DNA of 36,411 nt from Ruminococcus turbiniformis (GTDB taxonomy: Bacteria > Bacillota > Clostridia > Lachnospirales > Lachnospiraceae): the NCBI RefSeq assembly GCF_020687545.1, contig NZ_JAJEQX010000036.1, positions 1-36,411 on the forward strand, read 5' to 3'. The notes beneath the pieces were generated by a model that was not told the origin of the DNA, made no database searches, and was given only the letters and a program-made list of their open reading frames with translations. Below are positions 24,145 through 32,079 of the stretch, in pieces; positions within the stretch are counted from its first letter, which is position 1; every line of letters begins with the position of its first letter. The position numbers were made by a program, and so were the translations under genes.

Positions 24145-24190
24145 ATACAATATATAACGGTTGTATGTATACAATATATAACGGTTGTAT
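24145..24190. repeat. Tandem pair of 22-bp inverted-repeat sites
   Basis: ATACAA-N10-TTGTAT occurs twice, at 24145-24166 and 24169-24190, identical including the ten central bases, with a 24-bp period. The pair lies just upstream of the SSB-operon -35 box and also before the module 2 regulator. It looks like a double operator or iteron. Confidence 0.72.
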
Positions 24191-24219
24191 TGATGGAATT
24201 AGATAATAAAACTTAATTA

Positions 24220-24246
24220 TTTACATACGTTTGGATATGATATAAT
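24220..24246 (+). promoter_or_regulatory. Putative promoter of the second regulator-kinase pair
   Basis: A perfect TATAAT (24241-24246) is preceded by TTTACA at a short 15-bp spacing. It lies about 90 nt before the regulator gene. Confidence 0.45.
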
Positions 24247-24335
24247 CAACTCATAAGATACTAAGAAACGAATATTGTGGAAGTTACTTAATTGAAACTG
24301 GACAGATTTCAATGTTAGAAAGAGGGATAAACTAT

Positions 24336-24998
24336 ATGAAAGTTTTTATTATAGAAGACGAAATTGCTATTCGTGAAGAATTGTTCCAGCTGCTTAAAAA
24401 ATATGGGTATGAATGTGAAGCCTCGGATGATTTTCAGAATATCGGGGAATTAGCCCTGTCTTCAAATGCGGATTTAGTCTTGTTGGACATCAATCTTCCT
24501 TATCAGGATGGATTTCAAGTTTGCAGGAACATCCGCCAGAAATCAAATATTCCCATCATAATTTTAACTAGTAGAAATACAGACTTTGACGAGTTAATGG
24601 GGCTTAACATTGGGGCCGATGATTTTATTTCCAAGCCATATAATGGACAGGTGCTTCTTGCACGTATTCAAAAAATTTTAGCCCGAACTTACGAAGTACA
24701 ATCAAATACGCTGCTTATTCATAAAGGATTGACACTTAATCTTTTGAGGGCCACGATAAGCCACAATGGAAAAGAACTGGAACTGACAAAAAATGAATTT
24801 GGAATTTTGCGTATGCTCATGCTGAACAAAGGGAATATCATTCCCAGAGATGCCATTATTGATGAGCTTTGGCAGAGCGAGGAATTTATTGACGAGAATA
24901 CGCTAAATGTCAATGTTGTTCGATTACGAAAGAAGCTGGCAGAGATTGGCCTGCCTGATTATCTTGAAACCAAACGTGGTATGGGGTATAGCGTATGA
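24336..24998 (+). CDS. OmpR-family response regulator (BceR-like), module 2
   Basis: The 220-residue protein has receiver residues IIEDE (5-9), phosphoacceptor Asp51 (LLDINLP), Thr78 and Lys100 (ISKPYNG), then an OmpR winged helix (LTKNEFGILRMLMLNKGNII, NVVRLRKKLAEIG, RGMGYSV). ATG at 24336 is preceded by AAGAGGGA; the upstream ATG at 24312 lacks a site. It is clearly homologous to the module 1 regulator. The four-base overlap with the kinase gene indicates coupling. Confidence 0.9.
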   Translation: MKVFIIEDEIAIREELFQLLKKYGYECEASDDFQNIGELALSSNADLVLLDINLPYQDGFQVCRNIRQKSNIPIIILTSRNTDFDELMGLNIGADDFISKPYNGQVLLARIQKILARTYEVQSNTLLIHKGLTLNLLRATISHNGKELELTKNEFGILRMLMLNKGNIIPRDAIIDELWQSEEFIDENTLNVNVVRLRKKLAEIGLPDYLETKRGMGYSV

Positions 24999-26011
24999 AA
25001 TTGACTGATTATATTTCAGACCGTATTTTTTCCATCGTATGCTTTGTTGTTGCAGAAGGTCTGCTGTTTGGGCTGTTGTGGTTGATTGAAGTACCATCGG
25101 TGTTAATTGCATTTGCGAACGTTATTTTTCTGTTTTTCTTTTTGGCTTCATTTATTTGGGACTTTCATCGAAGAAGCAGATATTATAACAGGCTGCTTAG
25201 GATACTGGAACAATTAGACGAAAAAACACTCCTAATGGAAGTTGCGGAGCGTCCCACCTTTTTGGATGCTCAAATTATTTCTGATATTCTGCGCCAGAAC
25301 ACGAAATATCAAAATGATAAAATTGCCGAAATGCAGAGGCAGAGCCGGGATTACCGGGATTTTTTAGATACATGGGTGCATGAAATCAAAACCCCTATTA
25401 CATCGGCACGGTTGATTGTAGAAAATGAAAAGAACCCTACAACACTCAAGATAGATGATGAACTTCGTAAAATTGATGCCTTTGTGGAACAGGTACTATA
25501 TTATGCTCGAAGCAGTGACGTAGAGAAAGACTTTAAGGTGGAGAAAACCACATTGAAAGCCCTTGTCAGCGCCGCTCTGAAAACCTATTCCAAGCCAATT
25601 ATTCAGGCCAGTGGTCGCATCCAAATGAAAGGACTGGACATATCTGTTTGTGCGGATAGTAAGAGTTGTGCATTTGTAATCGGTCAAATTGTATCTAATG
25701 CGATTAAATACCGGCGTGATAATTTTTGCCTTGGCTTTGCATCTGAGGTGGAGAAAAACAGGGTACTCTTAAAAATACATGATAACGGGATTGGGATTGA
25801 TGAAGCGGATTTATCCCGTGTTTTTGATAAAGGATTTACAGGTGAAAATGGCCGCCGCTTTCCGAAATCAACCGGAATTGGTCTTTATCTTTGCAAAAAG
25901 TTGTGCGGCAAGATGAATATAGACATATCCATCAGCAGCGAGAAAGGAAATGGCACAACAGTAACTTTATATTTTCCAACAGAAAGTTTTGTGAAAGGGG
26001 CGGGCGTATGA
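24995..26011 (+). CDS. Intramembrane-type sensor histidine kinase (BceS-like), module 2
   Basis: The 338-residue kinase has two closely spaced transmembrane helices (about 11-31 and 35-55) and no extracytoplasmic domain. His129 lies in TWVHEIKTPIT. The N (GQIVSNAIKYR), G1 (HDNGIGIDE), F (FDKGFTGENG) and G2 (STGIGLYLCKKL) boxes are intact. Length and motif positions are the same as in module 1, so the two kinases are paralogs. It should sense through the module 2 ABC transporter. Confidence 0.92.
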   Translation: MKLTDYISDRIFSIVCFVVAEGLLFGLLWLIEVPSVLIAFANVIFLFFFLASFIWDFHRRSRYYNRLLRILEQLDEKTLLMEVAERPTFLDAQIISDILRQNTKYQNDKIAEMQRQSRDYRDFLDTWVHEIKTPITSARLIVENEKNPTTLKIDDELRKIDAFVEQVLYYARSSDVEKDFKVEKTTLKALVSAALKTYSKPIIQASGRIQMKGLDISVCADSKSCAFVIGQIVSNAIKYRRDNFCLGFASEVEKNRVLLKIHDNGIGIDEADLSRVFDKGFTGENGRRFPKSTGIGLYLCKKLCGKMNIDISISSEKGNGTTVTLYFPTESFVKGAGV

Positions 26012-26022
26012 CCCGCCTTTTT
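25997..26022 (+). terminator. Terminator over the kinase stop, module 2
   Basis: GGCGGG (25999-26004) and CCCGCC (26012-26017) pair around a 7-nt loop and are followed by five T residues. The kinase TGA is inside the loop. It separates regulator-kinase from transporter transcription. Confidence 0.8.
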
Positions 26023-26038
26023 CCAACCTTACATTCTG

Positions 26039-26058
26039 GTAATCTAAATGTAATCTAA
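26039..26058 (+). promoter_or_regulatory. Putative regulator operator and promoter, module 2
   Basis: GTAATCTAA occurs at 26039-26047 and 26050-26058, an 11-bp period as expected for an OmpR-family dimer. TATGAT at 26082-26087 may be the -10 box of the ABC genes. TTACATT and AATGTAA also form an inverted repeat across this region. Confidence 0.62.
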
Positions 26059-26137
26059 CTTAATGGCACATCCTAACTGGATATGATATTGTAAAAATGC
26101 AAAGAGAAGAAATTCTTTGCGAAAGGAGCTGAAATCT

Positions 26138-26908
26138 ATGAATGATGCAATCTTGCGGGTAGACGACATCCAAAAATATTACGGCAACAAAGGCAGCCTG
26201 ACAAAAGCTGTGGATCATATTTCGTTTACGGTTGATAAAGGAGAGTTTTTAGGGATCATGGGGCCGTCCGGCTCTGGCAAGACCACCCTGCTCAACTGCA
26301 TTTCTACGATTGATACTGTAACCAGCGGCCATATCTTTGTAGAAGGACAAGATATTACGACGCTGCATGGCGGACGGCTCTCTGATTTCCGTGGCCGAAA
26401 GTTAGGATTTATATTTCAGGATTTTAACCTGCTGGACACATTGACAGCTTATGAAAATGTTTCGTTGGCGCTGTCTATTGCAGGGGGCAAACCTGCGGAA
26501 ATCCAGAAGCGTGTAAAACAGATTGCCGAGGCGCTGAACATTTCCGAAGTGCTGTCAAAATATCCTTACCAGATGTCGGGAGGTCAGCAGCAGCGTGTCG
26601 CGGCAGCCCGCGCAATGGTTACAAATCCAGCAATCGTACTGGCAGATGAACCGACCGGCGCATTGGACTCCAATTCTTCACGGATGCTTCTGACGATGCT
26701 GACAGAATTGAATGAACGGCTGTCTGCAACGATCCTTATGGTTACGCATGATGCTTTCTCTGCCAGTTATTGCCGCCGTATTCTTTTTATCGAGGACGGG
26801 AAAATCTTCCATGAATTGAACCGCGGTTCTGACAGCCGGAAGAATTTCTTTTCTAAGATACTGGAAGTGGTGTCTGTGCTGGGAGGTGAGCAAAATGACC
26901 TCTTGTAA
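26138..26908 (+). CDS. ABC transporter ATP-binding protein (BceA-like), module 2
   Basis: The 256-residue ATPase has Walker A GPSGSGKT (42-49), Q-loop FQDFNLLD, signature MSGGQQQR, Walker B IVLADE and switch His (MVTHDAF). The AAAGGAG site fixes ATG at 26138. It overlaps the permease gene by 14 nt. It is a close homolog of the module 1 ATPase and should power the following permease. Confidence 0.93.
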   Translation: MNDAILRVDDIQKYYGNKGSLTKAVDHISFTVDKGEFLGIMGPSGSGKTTLLNCISTIDTVTSGHIFVEGQDITTLHGGRLSDFRGRKLGFIFQDFNLLDTLTAYENVSLALSIAGGKPAEIQKRVKQIAEALNISEVLSKYPYQMSGGQQQRVAAARAMVTNPAIVLADEPTGALDSNSSRMLLTMLTELNERLSATILMVTHDAFSASYCRRILFIEDGKIFHELNRGSDSRKNFFSKILEVVSVLGGEQNDLL

Positions 26909-28910
26909 GCTGATTTTCAAAAACGTGCATAAGAACCTTCGGGACTATCTGATTTACTTTCTTACCCTGATGATCTCGGTTAGTCTGTTCTATGCGTTTA
27001 ATTCCATTTCCGACCAACCGGCTTTCTCGGAAATGGGGATGACACGGACTTTGTTGTACGACCAGCTTGGTATTTTGCTCTCTGCTCTTTCCGTGTTAAT
27101 CGCTATTGTGCTGGCATTTTTGATTATTTATGCAAATCAATTTCTCTTAAAGAGGCGAAAGAAAGAGCTGGGTATCTATATGATGCTCGGCATGAAAAAG
27201 GGACGGATTTCACGTATCTTTGCAGGTGAAACATTCTGTGTTGGAGTGATTGCTCTCGCAGTTGGCTTGATTTTGGGATTTATCCTTTCACAAGGCGTTT
27301 CACTAATTGCCTTGAAATTATTTGCTATTGAACTGGACAAATACCAGCTTGTGTTCTCGATGGGAGCTTTCCGACAGACGGTGATCTGCTTTGCGTTGAT
27401 TTTCTTCCTCGTTATGCTTTTTAATGTCTGGTCTGTTTCCAGCGTTCAACTGATTGACCTGTTGACGGCCAGCCGGAAGAATGAACGACTGAAAAGCCAA
27501 AATCGTGTACTTCCTGCTTTGATGTTTCTACTGTCAATTCTCTGCATTGGTATTGCCGGAGTTCTTTTTTACAAAAACGGTATATTGCCATCGAGGGAAA
27601 ATATGTCTTTCCAGATTGCCGGACTTGCATTAGTTTTTGGAACCATTTTGCTGTTTTACTCATTTGCAGCAGTATTCATTCAGTTTATACGTTCCAATAA
27701 GGGATTTTACCTGAAAGGCTTAAATACTTTTCTGGTACGACAGATTGGTAGCAAAATCCGCACCAATTATTTTGTAATGACCGTTGTTTGCGGCCTGTTG
27801 ACTATTACAATCTGTGCCGTTTCCATTGGAGCAAGTACCGCATTGGCAATGAATAAGTTATCCCAAGCCGCAACACCGTATGACCTGACTGTATTTTCCG
27901 ATGTCTCCATTGACGGTGACAGCGATATTACCGATTATCTGGCTACTTGTGATGTGCAGATGTCGGACTATGCAAAAAATATGGAGCAGATCAGTGTATA
28001 TGATGCTGATATGACTTACACAGACCTATTTGCGGGGCAGGATTTGAATTTGTGGCCGATTGATGAAGCTGTTCCACAAAGCAGAGTGTCCGTCATTTCT
28101 ATCTCAGATTTTAACCGGGCTTTAGCGATGCAGGGCAAAGAACCAGTTGCACTAAATGACGGGGAATACTTGCTAAACTGTAACTATGAAGGCACTTATC
28201 AATATGTGAGTGAGGCCCTGCGTACTCATTCTGAATTGTCGGTTGGGGGAGTTACTTTGCAGCGTGCTTCTGATGAAGTCCTTCAAGAAACTTATGTTAT
28301 GACCTCTGTTGGCAACAATGACCGTGGTACCTTAATCGTGCCGGACAGCGTTGTAACCACGCTGTCGAAAGATGTAAATGCCCTGTTGGTGCAATATAAA
28401 GAAGAAACCAATCCCGATGAAGTATTACAGAAAATGATCCCAATCGGTTTAGATGAAACCCACGGATACCGTTATTCCGAAAAGAATATGCTGTATGATA
28501 TGTTTTATGGCATCAATGCACTGGTAACATTTATTTGCTGCTATGTCGGACTGATCTTCCTGCTAATTTGTGCAGCTATGCTTGCGCTTAAACAGTTGAC
28601 AGAGACAACGGATAATATTTACCGCTACGGACTGTTGCAAAAATTGGGAGCGAAACAGCAGCAAATCAACCGTACCCTTTTAGTTCAAACAGGTGTGTTT
28701 TTCGCTGTTCCTTTAATAGTGGCCGGGCTTTATTCCATTCTTCTGATCGGAAAGGGAATGGAAATCGTTGAGGAATTTATGAACATCCATATTGCAACGA
28801 ATGTGGGGCTTACTATTATCCTTTTTCTTATTGTGTACGGGAGCTACTTTATCGCAACTTATCTATCCTGTAAACGGATGGTTACAGAGCAAAAAGAAAT
28901 GGAGGTGTAA
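26895..28910 (+). CDS. BceB-like FtsX-family ABC permease, module 2
   Basis: The 671-residue membrane protein has the BceB organisation: an N-terminal helix (DYLIYFLTLMISVSLFYAFN), an FtsX bundle with RRKKELGIYMMLGMKKGRIS, additional helices and an extracellular domain (roughly 335-555). The C-terminal bundle contains GLLQKLGAKQQQINRTL. ATG at 26895 follows GGGAGG at 8 nt; GTG at 26886 is possible but overlaps that site. It is about 65 residues shorter than the module 1 permease, probably from a smaller extracellular domain. Confidence 0.92.
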   Translation: MTSCKLIFKNVHKNLRDYLIYFLTLMISVSLFYAFNSISDQPAFSEMGMTRTLLYDQLGILLSALSVLIAIVLAFLIIYANQFLLKRRKKELGIYMMLGMKKGRISRIFAGETFCVGVIALAVGLILGFILSQGVSLIALKLFAIELDKYQLVFSMGAFRQTVICFALIFFLVMLFNVWSVSSVQLIDLLTASRKNERLKSQNRVLPALMFLLSILCIGIAGVLFYKNGILPSRENMSFQIAGLALVFGTILLFYSFAAVFIQFIRSNKGFYLKGLNTFLVRQIGSKIRTNYFVMTVVCGLLTITICAVSIGASTALAMNKLSQAATPYDLTVFSDVSIDGDSDITDYLATCDVQMSDYAKNMEQISVYDADMTYTDLFAGQDLNLWPIDEAVPQSRVSVISISDFNRALAMQGKEPVALNDGEYLLNCNYEGTYQYVSEALRTHSELSVGGVTLQRASDEVLQETYVMTSVGNNDRGTLIVPDSVVTTLSKDVNALLVQYKEETNPDEVLQKMIPIGLDETHGYRYSEKNMLYDMFYGINALVTFICCYVGLIFLLICAAMLALKQLTETTDNIYRYGLLQKLGAKQQQINRTLLVQTGVFFAVPLIVAGLYSILLIGKGMEIVEEFMNIHIATNVGLTIILFLIVYGSYFIATYLSCKRMVTEQKEMEV

Positions 28911-28913
28911 ACT

Positions 28914-29048
28914 ATGTTGCCTGAAAATGTCAAATGGGATGCTGTGTTCCAGAGTATTGTTGACACATGGCTGCCTTTAATTGGCGTTATAGCCGTGGTT
29001 ATTATTATTGCTGTTGTCGTCCATGTTATTAAGAAAAAAAGAAAATAA
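28914..29048 (+). CDS. 44-residue single-pass membrane protein
   Basis: A small open frame starts 3 nt after the permease stop with a strong GGAGG site in the permease 3' end. The protein has a short N-terminus (MLPENVKWDAVFQSIVDTW), one strongly hydrophobic helix (about 20-39, LPLIGVIAVVIIIAVVVHVI) and a basic KKKRK end. The positive-inside rule predicts its C-terminus in the cytoplasm. It may be an accessory subunit of the module 2 transporter. Module 1 lacks an equivalent at this place. Confidence 0.75.
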   Translation: MLPENVKWDAVFQSIVDTWLPLIGVIAVVIIIAVVVHVIKKKRK

Positions 29049-29079
29049 TCACTACTTATAATTGAACAGGTGGTGAGCA

Positions 29080-29496
29080 ATGGAGCAAATCGAAATCATT
29101 CTTCGGACCACCGCTTCATCTGGAAAGGTAACAGAGCAGCTTCTGGCAAGATTCGATACGGAGAAAACAGTGACAGAGAATGATAAGGTTCTCCAGTATT
29201 CCGGTCTTTGTATTGATCCGATCCAACATCAGGTTTCTTACGAGGGGAACACACTTCCTCTTACAGAGACTTATGAATTTCAGACTCTTGTTTATCTTGC
29301 CAGTCAGCCAGGGAGAGTCTATACGAAAGAACAGATCTATCAGACAGTCTGGAAGGAAGAGCCTGTGGATGTGAGCAGTGCTGTCTTTTGCATCATAAAG
29401 AACATCCGACAGAAGCTGCGGAAGGTTACAACAAAAGAATATATCCAGACCGTGTGGGGAGTCGGATACAAGTTTGTGGATGTCCCAGGAGAGTAA
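29080..29496 (+). CDS. Stand-alone OmpR-type winged-helix protein, module 2
   Basis: The 138-residue protein has a short N-terminal strand-rich part (MEQIEIILRTTASSGKVTEQ) instead of a receiver, then an OmpR/PhoB winged-helix domain (LTETYEFQTLVYLASQPGRV, KEQIYQTVWKEEP, YIQTVWGVGYKFVDVPGE). It is very similar to the protein at 35470 and related to the one at 10837. With no phosphorylation site it cannot be a classical response regulator. It may bind as a partner at the same kind of site or act constitutively. Confidence 0.87.
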   Translation: MEQIEIILRTTASSGKVTEQLLARFDTEKTVTENDKVLQYSGLCIDPIQHQVSYEGNTLPLTETYEFQTLVYLASQPGRVYTKEQIYQTVWKEEPVDVSSAVFCIIKNIRQKLRKVTTKEYIQTVWGVGYKFVDVPGE

Positions 29497-29513
29497 TCTC
29501 CTGGGATGTTTTC
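29482..29513 (+). terminator. Terminator at the end of module 2
   Basis: CCCAGGAGA (29484-29492) and TCTCCTGGG (29497-29505) form a perfect stem overlapping the gene end, followed by ATGTTTTC. A related hairpin ends the homologous gene at 35886. Confidence 0.72.
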
Positions 29514-29546
29514 AGTATGAAGGTATGCTCATATTCTAATTTTAAT

Positions 29547-29645
29547 AGCATGTGTCCTGGGTGAATGGCCCGGACTCCCGTTTCGGGATAACACAAGACT
29601 CAAATACAAGATTATAGTAGCACAAGATATAGTAGGTACCAAATG
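29547..29645. repeat. 100-bp direct repeat, right copy (decayed promoter/leader, copy C)
   Basis: This 99-bp copy of 24039-24138 retains the TACTAT box and the structured motif edges, but its -35 has changed from TTGACA to TTGGTA and one internal pair is broken. No gene follows on the minus strand before the converging winged-helix gene. It is thus an orphan, presumably left by insertion of module 2. Confidence 0.82.
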
Positions 29646-29651
29646 GAATAA

Positions 29652-29762
29652 AACTATTTATGGTGGGTTTCTGAGCTTGCCAGCAATAAGGTATTTGCTC
29701 TGGAAGAGCGGACAGAAGGCAAAAAGGTAAAACAGGTTCCCGTGATCCGGCGAAAAGACTGA
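29652..29762 (+). pseudogene. 3' fragment of an unidentified gene
   Basis: An open frame of 36 codons without a start ends at TGA 29760-29762 (contains LASNKVFALEERTEGKKVKQ and VPVIRRKD). Its charged, coding-like composition and a following GCCTG/CAGGC hairpin with TGTTTT suggest the tail of a truncated gene. I cannot name the parent. Otherwise 29646-29820 shows nothing. Confidence 0.35.
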
Positions 29763-29820
29763 ACAGAATACCATCAACAAGGACGGCCTGTAGATGCAGG
29801 CTGTTTTATGTTGAGGCTAA

Positions 29821-30423
29821 TTAAAGTGGAGGGATATATCCCAACTGGATAGATTTTGTGACAGCCTCTACTGCAGAGGAAACTTCTAATTTTTCAAATA
29901 TATGCTGCAAGTGATTAGAAACGGTTCTCTCACTCATAAAAAGCTGCTCGGCAATTTCCTTCCTCTTAATGCCATTCGCCAGCATACGCAGAACCTGCTT
30001 TTCGGTTTCTGTCAGCTCCTCTACATAGACTCCATCTTTTTCAAAGTAGGTGGAACCATTATTTATTGCTTCCAGAATGTGCAGAAGTTCTTCTGGTTCA
30101 ATATCCTTGTTGATAAAACCTTTTGCTCCCAGCTTCTTAGCTTCTTTGCGATAAACTGGAAGGTCGTAGCCCGACAAGATAACAATTTTCTGGTGGGGAT
30201 ACTTTTGCAAAAGGTTCTGTGCCAGGAGCAAACCATCTTCTTCGGATAGTTTTCCAAGATTGATGTCCATCAGCAAAATATTCGGCTTGTCCCTTTCAAT
30301 CGTTGCCTCTATTTCATCAACAGATTTGATATTTGAAAATTGTTCGATGGATGGAAAGTCTGATAATACAATCGCCAGACTTTGAGCAAAAAGCGCATGG
30401 TCATCGACCAACAAAACTCGCAT
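29821..30423 (-). CDS. NarL/LuxR-family response regulator, module 3
   Basis: The 200-residue protein has a receiver (VDDHA at 6-10, phosphoacceptor Asp53 in LLMDINLG, Ser84, Lys106) and a C-terminal LuxR helix-turn-helix (LTETEKQVLRMLANGIKRKE, IAEQLFMSERTVSNHLQHIF). The ATG at 30423 lies 9 nt from GGAG, whereas the ATG at 30432 directly abuts it. It overlaps the kinase gene by 23 nt. It probably controls the transporter genes of the same operon. Confidence 0.9.
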   Translation of the reverse strand: MRVLLVDDHALFAQSLAIVLSDFPSIEQFSNIKSVDEIEATIERDKPNILLMDINLGKLSEEDGLLLAQNLLQKYPHQKIVILSGYDLPVYRKEAKKLGAKGFINKDIEPEELLHILEAINNGSTYFEKDGVYVEELTETEKQVLRMLANGIKRKEIAEQLFMSERTVSNHLQHIFEKLEVSSAVEAVTKSIQLGYIPPL

Positions 30424-31963
30424 AGGATTCATCTCCTTTCATGGGTATGCGGATGTCAACATTTGTCCCATCTTCTGGATTTGCTTTGATTGTCATGTGC
30501 CCATTCAGAAAAGTCACCTGCTCATTGACAGAAGATAGTCCATGATGAGGTGATGGATTGTCCGCCGTTATGGAAAATCCATCACCATTATCGGATACTT
30601 GCAGGGCGATCATGTCATGCTCTTGTTGCAGTTTTACTTCAATCATTGTTGCATGAGAGTGTTTGAGGGCGTTTACGGTCAATTCCCTTGCAAATCGGCA
30701 GATCAACATGGTATATGGCTCTACCAGAAAAATATCGTCCTTACATTCTAAGGTAACTGTGGTGTTACTGTTGTTAGTGATGGAGTCAAGGACGCTTTGC
30801 AAATTTTCCTTGAAGGTCAAATTCTTTAACAATTTCGGATGATATGCCTGCATTTGAGAACGTATGGAAGATGTCAGTTTCCGCAGCGTATCATCCAGCA
30901 GTCGCTGAACTTCAGGCTGTCCGGCTTTGTGCAACAGGTTTTTCATCGAGAGGATGTCCTGCAAAATATCATCATGCAGATAATTGGTAAATTCCTTTCT
31001 CAACGCTTCTTCATGTTTGAGCTGTGCTACGGTATATTCGTAAAAAGAAGGAACTGCATCTGAGGCATAATTATCCGATTTGCTTGCTTTCCAAAACAGT
31101 AGCAGGCGATAGATCAGTCCACAGAAAATGAGCAAGTAAAGTAACGTAACTGCCGTTAAAATGGGCAAACCAAACAGCCATACGAGCAGTACGAAGCTGG
31201 CAATGCACATAAAAAGGAAAATGGCTGTTATAGGCCAGCTTAATGTAAAAAAAGGCTTCTGCGACTTCGCCCGAAAAATGATACTGTGGATACTGACAAA
31301 TGTAAGTATGACAATTAAGTATAGCCCCATTTGCTCAACATAGTTTTCCTTTTTGGAAAAAACTGCCGTGTAGCAAATAAATGGAAGCAAAACAAAAATC
31401 ACAGAAAATAGGAGCTGCTTTCTTTGACTCCTTAAAACAAACCATACTCGTTTATGATGGATTGCAGATATAGCAATACACCAACCAAAGGAAACTATAA
31501 ACTGAATGTTGTAGAGGGCATAAAACCACCCTCTGTCAAAGAAAAAGCCGATAGTCGCTGTAAAGCAGATTGCGGCTATCCCGGACAGAAATAGTTTTCT
31601 TCCCTTGTAATTTGCCCCTTGAAAAAGAAACGCCTGTACGAAGTTCACCAGTTGATACAGGCAAATTGGTAGAATAACAATGGATGCCACATCGGCAAGG
31701 GGGTAGGCAGAAAATAGAGATAGTCCAAAATACCATCCAAATACTACAAGGAGAATTGCAAATTTTGATAGGACAGGATTTCCTTTTAGGTTTTTACCGG
31801 ATATGTAGTATCCGTCAAAAAATAAAAGTGTCAGAAGTACAATGTGAACGGTATTTTCCGCTGGTATTTTAGCTCCGACAGTATTCATTACACAAAGAAA
31901 CACGATAAGAAATAGCTGATTAAGTATCATCAGACCTTGTCTTACCATATATTTTCGTTTCAC
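30401..31963 (-). CDS. NarL-type sensor histidine kinase with polytopic membrane domain, module 3
   Basis: The 520-residue kinase has about ten transmembrane helices in residues 10-290, then a HisKA_3-type dimerisation helix with His330 in NYLHDDILQDI (HDxxQ-like), and an HATPase domain (ELTVNALKHSHA, VSDNGDGFSI, HHGLSSVNEQV). The start is GTG at 31963, with GGGAGGTG upstream, like the GTG start of the module 1 regulator; in-frame ATGs upstream lack good sites. The large membrane domain without an external loop domain suggests sensing within the membrane or of the partner permease. Confidence 0.88.
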   Translation of the reverse strand: MKRKYMVRQGLMILNQLFLIVFLCVMNTVGAKIPAENTVHIVLLTLLFFDGYYISGKNLKGNPVLSKFAILLVVFGWYFGLSLFSAYPLADVASIVILPICLYQLVNFVQAFLFQGANYKGRKLFLSGIAAICFTATIGFFFDRGWFYALYNIQFIVSFGWCIAISAIHHKRVWFVLRSQRKQLLFSVIFVLLPFICYTAVFSKKENYVEQMGLYLIVILTFVSIHSIIFRAKSQKPFFTLSWPITAIFLFMCIASFVLLVWLFGLPILTAVTLLYLLIFCGLIYRLLLFWKASKSDNYASDAVPSFYEYTVAQLKHEEALRKEFTNYLHDDILQDILSMKNLLHKAGQPEVQRLLDDTLRKLTSSIRSQMQAYHPKLLKNLTFKENLQSVLDSITNNSNTTVTLECKDDIFLVEPYTMLICRFARELTVNALKHSHATMIEVKLQQEHDMIALQVSDNGDGFSITADNPSPHHGLSSVNEQVTFLNGHMTIKANPEDGTNVDIRIPMKGDESYASFVGR

Positions 31964-32032
31964 GGTGGCACCTCCCATCTGCATTTATTCTACTCGACAT
32001 GGACTAAATCTGCAAGTGAAGCAAATGGGTAG

Positions 32033-32074
32033 CCGCAGACGGCTGGCTTCTGTAAGGAAACCAGCCGCCTGCGG
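32033..32074 (-). other. Strong hairpin between permease and kinase genes, module 3
   Basis: An 18-bp stem (32033-32050 with 32057-32074) and a 6-nt loop. The two imperfect positions are U-G wobbles in the minus-strand RNA but A-C mismatches in plus-strand RNA, so it appears selected on the minus strand. No T-run follows, so it may be an mRNA processing or stability element and not a terminator. Confidence 0.65.
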
Positions 32075-32079
32075 TAAAT

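Noticed and set aside
24145..24190. Possible CRISPR array because of identical spaced repeats
   Set aside because: Only two repeats with a 2-bp gap and internal dyad symmetry; no cas genes. An operator pair fits better.
24000..29650. Insertion sequence or transposon carrying module 2
   Set aside because: No transposase or terminal inverted repeats are visible; the flanking repeats are copies of a native promoter/leader.
29652..29762. Assigning the fragment to a relaxase or recombinase
   Set aside because: Only 36 residues and no diagnostic motif; the family cannot be decided from sequence alone.
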